From assembly GCF_014805625.2 (NCBI RefSeq), contig NW_023998417.1, positions 10,926,744-10,990,743 on the forward strand: a DNA stretch of 64,000 nucleotides, read 5' to 3'. The DNA comes from Glossina fuscipes. Its lineage: Eukaryota; Arthropoda; Insecta; Diptera; Glossinidae. Made by a program: the position numbers and the translations under genes. The stretch's first letter is position 1. Every line of letters begins with the position of its first letter. This document shows positions 48,706-59,484 of the stretch, one piece after another. Under the pieces are notes generated by a model. The model saw only the letters and a list, made by a program, of their open reading frames with translations. It was not told the origin of the DNA and did not search any database.

Positions 48706-49602
48706 GGCCTGCATAGTAACAACTTAATTTACTTTTATAGCACGAGGGCGAACAAAACAGTGGGTTCAAAAAGGAATTCCTAGCATTTGCTCCTTTCTCA
48801 GGCTTTCATATATTGGCATTGACTTGGTCTATGCTCTGCGTCAGTGTTGCGAAACAAATCGTTAAAACTTTCATGAATTTTTCCAAAAACTATAAATCGT
48901 CCTAAGAGTGTTACAATAATATCTAAATTTATTTAAATATTTATTTATTTAAAAAAATGCATTTTGTTTTTTTTGTTTTTTTTTTTTGTTTTTCTCTATT
49001 CATGTCAGAAATTTGTTGATTTCTCTTTTAAAGTCATTGTAACAACTTGTTTTCAACATTACCGCTTCATGATTTATCGGGTGCGTTTAGAGTTTGCATG
49101 CAAAAAAATAAAATAATAAAATAAATAAAAAGAGAGAGAGAGAGAAAAAAAGAAAAAAGCGAAAAACTAAACAACAAGAAAAAGCAAAAGAAAATAAAAG
49201 GCAAAGTGGCCAATCTCTGGAAAATGAAACTGAATGCGATTAAAATTGATAATCGCGCCGTTTAACTTACTTAAAACTTGAGTTTCATTGCCATGATCTT
49301 AAGTACACTGTTGCTCGAGAGCAGCCATGAATTTGCATACATTGAGCGATTCTATAAGATAATGTGGTCACAACACTCACAACGTTTAAACATATTGCGG
49401 TACACAAGCACAATCATGCATGCTGGCTGGCTGACAGGCAGTTAGAGGCGGACAGCCAACTAAGCTCCGCTTATTCTGTTACATAGTTTAAACAAACAAT
49501 GATCCTTATCTTTGGAGCAGGCATGACTACTCATGTCGAGTTGTTGTAGAATTACCGCTGTTGCTTTGGCTGTTGCTCTTACTGCTGCTGTTGTTCTTGT
49601 TA

Positions 49603-49610
49603 TTGTTCTT

Positions 49611-49658
<48 letters not shown>

Positions 49659-49668
49659 NNNNNNNNNN

Positions 49669-49715
<47 letters not shown>
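49603..49715. repeat. (TTG)n array containing the gap
   Basis: At least 30 TTG units interrupted by ten N. True length unknown. Confidence 0.95.
49659..49668. other. Assembly gap, 10 N
   Basis: Ten N inside the TTG array. The poly-Val frame drawn across it is an artefact. Confidence 0.99.
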
Positions 49716-49791
49716 ATTGCTGTTTTTAGTGGTCTAGCTACGATTAAATAAGGGTCTCTGTTGTTAGATTTCTTTTTTCTTTGTTGTTATC

Positions 49792-49811
49792 ATTGTTGTT
49801 GTTGTTGTTGT
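49792..49811. repeat. (TTG)n microsatellite
   Basis: Six to seven TTG units. Confidence 0.9.
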
Positions 49812-50293
49812 TTTTTTAACGATACTTTGGAATGTTTATGATTATGTTGTTCAGTGTACTTGTGCTGTAGTTGTTTTTGTAGCTATTTGGTTAATCGCGA
49901 TTTTTCATAATGTTTGCACATTATCTTCATATATCAAACGTAGCAGAAGGTCACAGTGTTTAAGCAGCTCTCAAACTCTAAGTAAAATGAAATGAAACCC
50001 AATAAATAATTCGTTTATGATAAATCGAAAGCTTTTTAGTTGATGCGAACGAATCGCTTCAAGCGCTCTTTATGGGAAGTTGAAATTGATAAGAAACTAT
50101 CCGCTATTGCCATAGCCAGCCAGAGCCAGCTTTCATATTAGCTGTGATCTGTTTTCTTCAGATTGAGTCTCAGTCGACTTGTCGAAAACTTGTCAAGAGC
50201 CCGTTTTCATAACTCTTCTCTTCGCTTTCCTCAATCGTCTACAATACCTGTCGATATTGATCGGAACTTGTTTTTCAACCAACATCAACTGCT

Positions 50294-50671
50294 TCATCGT
50301 CTCCTAAATATCGCTTCATAAGCTAATAAAAATGTTCCAAACGTTTTTGTTCCTTTTGCTTCCATGTTCTTGTCCTTTGTTCCTACTTCTGTGAGGATCA
50401 TTCCTATCGCTGGAGTGCTTTGAAAAGTTTTTTGTATTTCGGTAAACGATATTCGCATTGAAAATGTGATAGCCTTAGTATGTGAATCGTTGCCTGTATT
50501 TTTAAAGCCTGAATTCGATGTCAAGTGAACGGCTTTAGAGGCATGCCGCGCCAACTTATTTATATCAAAATGATCAGTTGTTCCATTTCTCGCATCGTAA
50601 ATCTTAATGTTCCAAAAATCTTTTGCCAGTTCCCCAAGACCCATAACCACTTGCTTTTCCCGATCGACCAC
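50294..50671 (-). CDS. Orphan 125-codon open frame, unknown
   Basis: A minus-strand frame free of low complexity, among the longest such frames in the window. The first ATG is 9 codons in (reading MGLGELAKDFWNIKIYDARN), leaving 116 codons to a TGA at 50294. Composition is balanced, with Lys, Thr, Asp and aromatic residues. No signal peptide, membrane segment or known motif was seen, and no promoter or splice signal stands out. A decamer repeat lies just upstream in its orientation. It could be a single-exon gene, a retroelement fragment or chance. No function is proposed. Confidence 0.2.
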   Translation of the reverse strand: MVDREKQVVMGLGELAKDFWNIKIYDARNGTTDHFDINKLARHASKAVHLTSNSGFKNTGNDSHTKAITFSMRISFTEIQKTFQSTPAIGMILTEVGTKDKNMEAKGTKTFGTFLLAYEAIFRRR

Positions 50672-50700
50672 AATTAATTTATCTTATCACTGACTTCAAC

Positions 50701-50730
50701 TAGCACATCCTAGCACAACCTAGCACCTCC
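50701..50730. repeat. Three-copy decamer repeat
   Basis: TAGCACATCC, TAGCACAACC and TAGCACCTCC in tandem, just 5' (minus orientation) of the orphan frame. Confidence 0.85.
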
Positions 50731-52558
50731 TCCTTCCGTGACGAAGGACATGTCACATCACAACGAGGGACGACGTTGACTCCTCACAGTATACTGATAA
50801 AAATGTAGCCCTTCATCTTGGTAGGCTATCTGCATTTCGGTAAAAGTTTTCATCGCCAATTCCCTGCCTTTTCTACTTCTTTGACCACTGCACGTGGTTC
50901 ACACCACTTGTCTCAATAACTCTCCCACATTTTTTTGGTTTATCTTATAACACTTTGTAAGTACGATATCAAAGGCATTTTTATCATACCAGACATTCTT
51001 AAACAGATCTAATCTAATCTCTCTTTAATTATATTTATTAGGTAAAGTCTGAGATCGTAACTTGGCTTTGCGTATTGGGGTTTTGAAAATTCTTTCCATT
51101 CGTTCTTATTCTAAATCACTGGGAAGGGGAACAACATTTGTATTGTTTTATACAGGTTGGGAGTTTACTTTAAGAGGACTTGTTGAGGACTTGAGATACT
51201 TTGCTGCAACGTAGGAGATTAAAGTTAAAAGCTATTAACTCAAGTCGTAGAATATTTGATGTACGCAAACCTTTACGGGACATCTTCACATTTATGGAAT
51301 TTCAGTTTAAAAAATCCTGCTAGCTGTTGTGTCTTTTCAAAGTTTCTTCTATTAACTGAAATAATTTGCCTAAAGCTGCTGAAAGCAAGGCAGAATTAGC
51401 GCTGGTTGACCTCCCCATCTAAAATATAAATGTTAAGACTTGCAGAAAAAAAAGAAAGAAAAATAAAAAAATTTTATAATTCGAGAGTCTTGCAGAACGC
51501 TTCCTAATTTGGAAAAGATGCCTGACTGTTAGGTAATTAGGTCTTTAAATTCACTTCTGCTTGAATAAAGAAATATAACTAAGAGTAGAGAAATGTTCTC
51601 TCTGAAGTGTAACGAACGAAAACACAGTACTATGTGTGCCGATGTGATCTCTTTAATAGGCATGATTATGATGCTTGTGTTTGGTTAATGGTTCATTGGT
51701 AAAACAATTAAAAGAATTTGTAACATTTTCGAAAGTCATAAAACGTGTAGGAGTCTCCTTTAACGAGATTTCTTTAAAAATAAAACGAAATGAATTATTT
51801 TTCTTGTCATTACCCGATTACAATAAACTTATGTGAATGTGTATAAATCTGTATAATACGTAGACAAAAAAAAAAATAAAAAAAATAAAAAATTTTCTAA
51901 CATTTGATTTATTGGTTAAAAATTTCTTAACCGTTCATGCATATAAACAGACAAAAGCTGCAGCGAAAGATTAATAATAATAAAAAGAAAAAAATTAACT
52001 TTCAAATGGAAAAATTTTTCCTTTCAACTGGATTTGACAGCGGGCGTAGTGACCTCTTCGAGAAGCCTAGCAGAATTTGTTCCGTAATTATGATAGCTAT
52101 GGTTGTTCAGAAAGATGTCCTAATTTTGGATCGAATTATGTTTAAGCACATGTTAGGATTACCATCACTGCCCGCCTTTATGGTTAGTCACTAATGCATG
52201 CTTCGTATCTTTTTTTTGTTTATCGATTTATTCACTCTGCCTTAAATTCTGTTTACTGAAAAAAAAAACATGTCTTTTTTCTAATTCTTTTTTTTTGTTT
52301 TTTTAATCTTTTCACTTTTACATCTGCTACTATACAAAGGCAAGCAAGGGGAGAAAGAGATAGAGCATACATTTGAATACGTTTTTACTGTCATTGTATG
52401 ATGTTTTTTATGGGCGACCATTTGAAATTTTATTAAAATGTTCGTTAGCTTATAAATCATGACAGCTTGAGTTTTATTATGACAGTTGAAAGCATACATC
52501 TAACCACTCAGCAATCGTATAAAGACGCACATGTATATAGTTCATCAGTTACTGAATG

Positions 52559-52580
52559 ATATATATATATATATATATAT
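52559..52580. repeat. (AT)n microsatellite
   Basis: Eleven AT units followed by GTATAT units. Confidence 0.9.
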
Positions 52581-52729
52581 GTATATGTATATGTATATAC
52601 CAATATGTATTTGTGAAGGAAGAGAAATCTCTAGACCAATCGTCATTTTTACGTTTTCACAAAAAGAACAGCTTTACTAATATTTATTATAAATAGGATT
52701 TAAAGTGTTTAAGATGCCTCCGGCGCGCA

Positions 52730-52749
52730 GCAGAGTTCGAAACCTCTGC
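52730..52749. repeat. 6-bp hairpin, loop TTCGAAAC
   Basis: GCAGAG and CTCTGC pair around an eight-base loop resembling a tRNA T loop, but no tRNA surrounds it. Confidence 0.6.
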
Positions 52750-53326
52750 AAAGGCATAGAGTTCGTAAAATCGTTTAACATGTCAATTTATTAAATTCAT
52801 TTAGAATCAAACGTAATAATCATTTAGTTATTCTTTCTCTTCAATAACTACAGCATGGGTGTGATTCTTTATGTTGTTTTCTTAAGGCTTAAACAAATCA
52901 TTGAACCTAAGGCGTATTAAATAAATCATCAAAGTAAATTCGTAGGCGTAGGAATGCCCCAATTTTTGGCGTATGTTTGTAGTCTTGAATATATAACTTC
53001 TGGGATTGTCTTTAATTGTTTACTTTGGAAAACACATTATTTTCCCTTTTCGATCAATTGCTTCGAGATCATTGAATATGGAAAGTACTTGTATGATCTG
53101 TAATTAATTTTTTTTTAATTTTCTCGATCATTAATAAATTTAAAAACAAAAAAAAAAAAAAAATAACAGCTTATGGCATTAAGCTTCAGTTCGTAATCGA
53201 AAGGAGTCGTATTTGTTTCAGAACACCTCGGTTTTCAATAGGAGTGATGTATAGAATAATTTCTTAAAACTATAATACCTTATCCCCGAGATCTGGCCTG
53301 ATTTTTCGTGTACGAATGGAATCTAG

Positions 53327-53565
53327 CGGATGGCTTCTGTACGCGTGAGCACAGTGGGAATCTGGAAAAATTATAAGACAATTGGTGAGAGAAGAAAAAA
53401 CTATTTATGTGCGTTCGACTTGAAAGACATCTGGGAAAAACTACTTCTGGTAGATTAATCCAAAGACGGGCGATATTTTTTAGGAACGTTGAGTCGCAGT
53501 AGTGTGTCGTGCGTTATACAGGCATCACCAGGACGAGTGGGTGAGATTGCTGAGAAAGCCCAAGT
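53327..53565 (+). pseudogene. Decayed Tc1-like transposase N-terminus
   Basis: Three pieces appear in the correct order in different frames of the + strand. The first is a helix-turn-helix-like SVRVSTVGIWKNYKTIG (53327-53389). The second is RLERHLGKTTSGRLIQRR (about 53416-53470), matching the GRPRKTT.R.DRLIVR linker between the two DNA-binding helices of Tc1 transposases. The third is CRALYRHH ... LLRKPK (53506-53565), resembling the RR.L...G...R...RKP block before the catalytic domain. The DDE catalytic part cannot be recognised downstream and no terminal inverted repeats were found. At least two frameshifts and several stops make it dead. The similarity is by eye from short motifs. Confidence 0.4.
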
Positions 53566-54177
53566 AATAGTGTTAAAAGCCCCGATTGACGGACAATACC
53601 CTTTTATCCCTTAAGAACACTTACGCCTCATGCTTACGCCGTAAGCATAAACACAAGCCCAAATTACGCTGATGCTAAAAGGAATTGGGAATATTGGACA
53701 CACACTCATCGCCTGTCAACATCTGTCACGGCCGAGAACTTCCAGGCAAGATTTAAGGATAAAAATAAACACAATTTTCGAAATGCTTTTTGAAGCATCT
53801 CAGGTCGCGAAAAACGAACAAAGGTTTGAAAGGTGAGAGGTAAAATTTGAATTCCACTAATCTACATAATGACTTATCACAACAAGTTTATCATTGAGAG
53901 GGAAACCCGCCGCTCTCTTAGTTTGCTTAGGTGCATAAAAATCGAGTAGATTTGAAAAAGCTGTAGCCTGTTAGATAAGAGAGCCGAAGCAATCGTGCCA
54001 ATCTTGTCTTACGCAACCAATTGATGTCGTAAATAGGTTGAGAGTTAGCTGAAGCGCAGTTACGCAAATCACTTAGACCTTTACATTAAATATTTTTCTA
54101 GTCATTAGCTTCCTATTCTATCCTTTTGTCCGATGATTTGCCTCCCTCTTTCACGCTCTGCCGCTGCTTTTCTACAG

Positions 54178-54223
54178 AATATCGTTGAGGTGCACGTAAA
54201 TCTAACGTAACCTGTCTATGAAG
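54178..54223 (+). other. Cryptic 46-nt microexon with stops in all frames
   Basis: A very strong polypyrimidine tract and acceptor (54130-54177, ending CTACAG) are followed 46 bases later by GAAG|GTAAGACAA. All three frames contain a stop, and the length is not a multiple of three. If spliced in it would be a noncoding leader exon, a poison exon or a recursive-splicing-type site. Otherwise it is a chance pairing. Confidence 0.3.
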
Positions 54224-55078
54224 GTAAGACAATAATAAAAAAAAAAAAAAAATCTTAGTTCTTACGGTAGGTGTTGGCAGTATTTAAGCATTAACACACC
54301 CACCCAATTACTACATGGCATGCACACACAAGTACAAACTCATTCAAAAACATTCAACTCTCCTCTCTCTCTGCTTATATATGTATATATATATTGGCTT
54401 ACGCCTTGTTAGATACTTAGTTAGGGTCTATTCACTAAACTGAAAGCTGAAATTACCTTAAGAAGCTTATCTTTTGAACCCACTGCCTGTGTATGCCTTC
54501 TCCACATGCATTTTGCCAAAGTTGTTTACGAACTTCACATATATTTACATATAAACACACACACACACATATACGAATACACATTTATGGATGGATAATT
54601 TGTTTTGTAAATTTTCTATAAACATATTTTTTAAATTCTATATGCAACTAACTAATGCAAAAAAATGTCATTTTAAGGAATGGGATGCTAAGTAAAATTC
54701 ATGCTTTTTAACATTTCCCGAATAATTTTGCAGTTGAGCAACAAAAAAAAAAAAAAAAGAAGAAAAAACGGAAAAGAATCAAAAAAAAAAATAACCTCTA
54801 ACTGGTTATATATTTTAAGCAGACAAAAAAAAAAAATCTCTCTAAATAATATGCAAATATGTATACATATATATGTATATAGTATTGCGTATAAATGTTT
54901 TTGTGTGCATGCAAGCATGCATGAATGCTTGGCAGTTTTGTTGAATGCATATTATAACACACAACACAAAAGCACTCATAAACCAGGATTAATTTCATTT
55001 TGATTCATACTTAAATTGTCAAAATGCGTAATATAAGCAAGCAAACAGTAAACCAGTCAACCAACACATCATACATAC

Positions 55079-55112
55079 ATACACACACACGCACACACAC
55101 ACACACACACAT
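55079..55112. repeat. (AC)n microsatellite
   Basis: About 16 AC units with one GC. Confidence 0.9.
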
Positions 55113-55569
55113 AACAATGGGACCGGGCTCAAAGAATGATCACCATTCACTAGCATCGTGTTGTTGTTATTGTTATTATGCTCCGAATTTAGCGCATCAT
55201 CACGGATTTACAAAAAAAAAAAAGAAAAGCAACCAAAACATCGCCATATATATATGTATGTACGTATATGCATAGTCCACTATTCGCTTGAGTTGACTAC
55301 TGCTCGTTTGGAAGGAAGTTAAGTCTACTCTGCTAGTGCTCCCTATGCAGCCGTGCGAGTATATATGTGTGGGTGGGAGACCTGGTCGTTGTCGCTGTCG
55401 TATATTGTTGAAAATGAATTTGTGCTGTAATTGAAATCATAATAAAAATTTAAGCGATGACATGTGCTCGATAAACACAAAATTTATAATAAAAGCAAAT
55501 AACCAGTGGGTGTAACACCAAATTATACACAAAATGAACATTTAATATGATTTGTTATTACTCTTTCTT

Positions 55570-55593
55570 TTGTTGTTGTTGTTGTTGTTGTTG
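55570..55593. repeat. (TTG)n microsatellite
   Basis: Seven TTG units. Confidence 0.9.
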
Positions 55594-56117
55594 CCGTTAT
55601 TATTACTAATGTAAATATTTCAATAATTTATGGCAATTAAAGGAATTTATTTTTTTCCTTTAAACTTATTATTTAGTTTCCGCTTATTTAATATACATTA
55701 TTATATTAATTAAGTGAACATATCGCGATTCCATTAAACGCTTTCGCGTTACATTTTACAGTTTAGTTTAAAAAAAAAAAAACACCTTATTTTCGAAATC
55801 AATCATACATACAAGTATACATAACACTTGATATGTTGAAAAGATTAATTTATTAACAACGTTTCTCAAGGTCATTATTATTCACAATAAATCAATCAAG
55901 ACTATCATCTTAGTTTAAAGAATTAACAATGATTAGCGATCATCGAATTATGCCCTATCGTTCGCTTTTTCTTTGATTTCTTTCAAAAGCCGAAATTCAT
56001 TGGACACAATTGAAACTGATTTTGTATACCTCCAAGCCAACGTATTTAAAAACCTTTACCTTCCTTAAATTATCTCATCTGGCAGTTTCAGTTGTAATTG
56101 TTATGAAAGCAGTTACT

Positions 56118-56159
56118 ATTATTATTATCATCATCGTCATCATCATCATCATCATCATC
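56118..56159. repeat. (ATT)n / (ATC)n tract
   Basis: ATT units followed by ATC units. The poly-Ile frame over it is not a gene. Confidence 0.9.
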
Positions 56160-57340
56160 TCCCCATCATCCATATGGCTAATCTTTTTCGATATATAACT
56201 TAAAAGTATGGGGGAGGAAAGAGAAGATTAATAAATAAATAACTCTTTCACAGACAGTTTGGAGCCGCCGTTATTGATCGAATATTTTACACTTTTCTTG
56301 ATTCATCATTATTCAGCAGATATTTGTTTTCAATTGCCATTCTAAAGTGAAGGCTCGTTAGGTTATTGTCATTCCTTACTTCATTCATATACTAATAGTA
56401 GCTTTTCAAATCGGAATCATTGTTAATGCAGTCAATATCAATTAATCAGTTTTTCATCTTTCCGAACTGACTAAAAGATCTTTTAATACAAAAAATAGAA
56501 AGAAAGGAAGAAGAATTCGTAAGAAAAATTTATGATGATTTATAGTTAACCGATCTAAAGAAAGTAACGAATAACAGTTAATGGGTGTTTTTTGTTGTTC
56601 GCTTAGATTTTCTTCGTAAGAGTTTCTTTACCCTCTTCCTAAGCCATCGCATGATGATGTTATTTTGTTTATATAACGTAAGTTATAAAAAGACAAATTC
56701 TATATTTTAGGAGTGGAAAATATGCCAAGTGACTTAACGATGAGTTGTTATTATTTAGATCAAAGGAATAAGTTCTACAACTACAACTGAACCAACCAAG
56801 ACTATCGCCTTTTTTTCTAAGTAAACGCAGATTAGATGGTTAGCCTCGATAGGGCTTTAAAGTATTTTTGTTTTCATTTTTTTTTTTTTTTATTACAAAA
56901 TAAAACAAGCAAAAGCACTATAACGGATCACACCCTCACCCTCTCTCGTGTAACCGCTTTATATGGGAAGTAGTTGAAAACGTAATCATTTTCAATAGTG
57001 GTCGTCTTTGGGCCAAATTTCATCCAAATGTCTTGAAAATTCCAACCTAATAAGACGGAGAGACGGATAGAAAAAATCAATTCACAAAATGGTTCTAAAT
57101 CGATCAGTATATTAAAAGCTGGGACCAGCTCTAGTTGTTCTGGGTAACGCTTACACTTACGCAAACTTGCCATACACTCGTACAACAAGTGGTGTAGAGT
57201 CTAAAAATTCAAAATTTATAGAAAATTTACATAAAAACTATATAAAGAAAATACAGTCTTCAGTATCTAGTTAATGCAGACGTAAAAGCCTTCTAAATTT
57301 TTATCCAAAAATTGTCATTGTGAACCTTTACAAATTTCAG

Positions 57341-57414
57341 ATAAACAAGTGCAAGTCAGATTTTTGATGTATCGTCAAGGACATGAAGAATTACATATAA
57401 CACGAAAAACACCC
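57341..57414 (+). CDS. Candidate internal exon, unknown protein
   Basis: A pyrimidine-rich stretch ending in CAAATTTCAG is followed by 74 bases and then CCC|GTATGTATG, a good donor. After two leading bases the frame reads 24 codons, KQVQVRFLMYRQGHEEL then HITRKTP, and ends on a codon boundary. The peptide has a mixed, soluble-protein composition unlike repeat translations. The frame stays open for about 40 more codons past the donor, so the exon could be longer. Entry phase (two bases completing a codon) fits the exit of the microexon at 28804 read in its CKRRCRG frame. No family was recognised. Confidence 0.35.
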
Positions 57415-59262
57415 GTATGTATGTGTATTGCTGCAACAGAGAAATTGCGTCGGGTAATGTCTACGCTGAAGTTCTGTTCGAAAGTTGCAGGGAAAAATTC
57501 CACAGAATATGGGAACTGTTTATATCTATATGTTCAATTTTTTTAATTTTAATAATTTATATGTCGACTTTCCCCTGCTTTGCAATAACGCACAACGACT
57601 TACTGTACGGTACAGTTTTAGTGCTTAAAGAGCGAATTTTTTCCTTCCTTATTTTTGTATCCTTTTCCATGATTTTTTTTTCATTGTGAAGACTTGCTTA
57701 GCTATGTCCCAAAGTTCTTCGAACGAATTTTCCTTTATGACTTCAATTGATTCCTTGAAACAGTAATTTGATCTTTGGCGGCAGGAAAAAACTAATCGGA
57801 ATTATATTAGCCATGTACAACGGTTGTTTTGTCACATTCATTAGAAGGTTTCTTTCATAGTTGAACTTAACGATATGTAATTTCTTAGTACGATGACAAG
57901 TTTCATGAGAAAACTACCAGCCGGTATATTTTAAATAGGACTAAGGGAAGCCAATCAGATCTCCTTCTACTTTGCAGAGTATTTAGCTTTATGATCAACA
58001 AAACTACCAACTTGGCCACATTGAATTGTTTCGGTGCAAAAATTCCTTGAAGTTATTTGTGCAGATTGTAGGGTGTCGAAAAATTCAAACAAGCAGTTGT
58101 TTCGGTAGAAATTGCAGGTGTTTATAGATGACTGACCTTTGCTCTTTCTTATAAACGTAAGTAAAATCATTGACTTGCTTTCTTCCCTAAATTTTCTTAC
58201 GCAAGCCGCTTAAATGATCATCACTGTAAATGAAGAGATTTTCGAAAGTGTAAATTGATGCGATTAATTTCTGTTATAAAAATAATTTTCATTGATTATA
58301 TATATTAAATTTATAAAAAACAATAAATAATAATGAGTCAATCAACTAAAGAAGAGAACGTTGCTGCTGAGCTATCATTTTTGCTTGTTTTTTTTTTTTG
58401 TTTTTTTTTTTGTTTTGTTTTTTGACTGATTTATTGCTTGATCGTTCAATGCCAATAGTGTAATCAAAACCTTTCATCAGCATCATCATCATTATCATTA
58501 TCATCATCATTAGCGTTATGAAGAACATGTTTTTACGAAGAAGAACTACAAACGCCCGGTTCTTTGCCGAAAGTATTGATGGAAATTTGTAGCCATTCAA
58601 CGATAATCAAATGAATGGATGAGTGAGTGGATGAAGGCTGACTGATTATTGAACAACTATTTATTGTATGTATATACACTGGCCGACGTTACTTACTCTT
58701 CAAGAACATTTTCAAGAAGAATACTTTGATGAAATGAAGTTGAAAACAAATTTTATAACACCTCACGTAAGACGTCAACAAGAGTGCGGTAATGGTAGTA
58801 TAGTGTATAGTGTAGAGAGGTAGATGTAAAAACGAAATGTGCAAGCAATCAATTGCTTAACAAATGAGTTTTGTTCTCTGGAAGACAAAAACAAGAAAAA
58901 AATAAAAAAGAAGAAGAAATATATGACCATATACTGGCTGTAACGTAACTGCTCCAAAGTGTTTTACCACTTAACCTTAGTATGTTATAGCCATAAACTA
59001 AAATTATGCTATCCCCCTGCTCCCGTCTACGTATGTACTTAACATTTAAATCTTTTATATCTTTTTGCTGAGCTGAGCTGGTTGCCGAGACTCTTTACCA
59101 AAGAGGGCCGACTTACCGTTCATTTTCCAGTTAACTTAGCCAAATGAACGTATGGTACGTATGGTAGATGCTCTTCTGGACTTTTTCCACACGCACACAC
59201 ATACGTGTTCACATACATTTATACGCTTGCACTTACACAAAATTCATTTCCACTGTAATCAG
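57415..59262. other. AT-rich presumed intron
   Basis: T and A runs (58389-58430), a (CAT)n tract at 58479-58511 and ordinary AT-rich DNA. No coding support. Confidence 0.45.
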
Positions 59263-59484
59263 CTAAATAAAGTAATATTACGATTAAGTAAAGTAGTCAA
59301 GTACACAAGTACGCGTTGCCCCCATAAAAGCAATGAAACTGTTGTGAAATTAAAGTCAAAACAGCAGGATGAACACAAACCGAATAAAGCAACGAACGAC
59401 CACAACGAACGTAAACAGCGAAAAAGCGGCTTTAAATTGCCATCATTGATCAGTGTTTATAATAGCAGATCCTTTCTAACCTAA
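59263..59484 (+). CDS. Candidate terminal exon, basic C-terminus
   Basis: An acceptor-like TTTCCACTGTAATCAG ends at 59262. The frame then starts in phase 0 (LNKVILRLSKVVKYTS) and runs 73 codons to a TAA at 59482-59484. It is rich in Lys, Asn, Gln and Ser with a basic tail (NERKQRKSGFKLPSL). Its phase matches the codon-boundary exit of 57341-57414. AATAAA-type hexamers occur about 225 bases downstream (near 59710). Upstream of 59263 the same frame is a His/Thr run from AC-repeat DNA, supporting a true boundary. No homologue was recognised, and the acceptor tract is short. Confidence 0.25.
   Translation, partial: LNKVILRLSKVVKYTSTRCPHKSNETVVKLKSKQQDEHKPNKATNDHNERKQRKSGFKLPSLISVYNSRSFLT

Larger units (their letters stand above)
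44953..49550. other. Noncoding DNA
   Basis: Homopolymer runs (45053-45069, 47599-47612, 47948-47972, 48128-48156), a (CTT)n at 45312-45333, a (CT)n at 47752-47776 and a CAGCAGTG repeat at 48661-48705. A Ser-rich minus frame at 45783-45869 is discussed under findings. No supported gene. Confidence 0.5.
50731..53280. other. Noncoding DNA
   Basis: An AT run at 52559-52580 and a T-arm-like hairpin at 52730-52749. No coding support. Confidence 0.5.
53770..57330. other. Noncoding DNA with one cryptic microexon
   Basis: Simple repeats at 54237-54253 (A), 54550-54571 (AC), 55079-55112 (AC), 55570-55593 (TTG) and 56118-56159 (ATC). Microexon-like segment at 54178. No other coding support. Confidence 0.5.

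Noticed and set aside
49533..49751. Poly-Val frame
   Set aside because: Translation of (TTG)n across an N gap.
52730..52749. T-arm-like hairpin, considered as a tRNA remnant
   Set aside because: No A box, anticodon arm or acceptor stem at the right distances.
56928..57188. 86-codon minus frame
   Set aside because: Reads through ordinary repeat-poor noncoding DNA; no motif, no splice sites.
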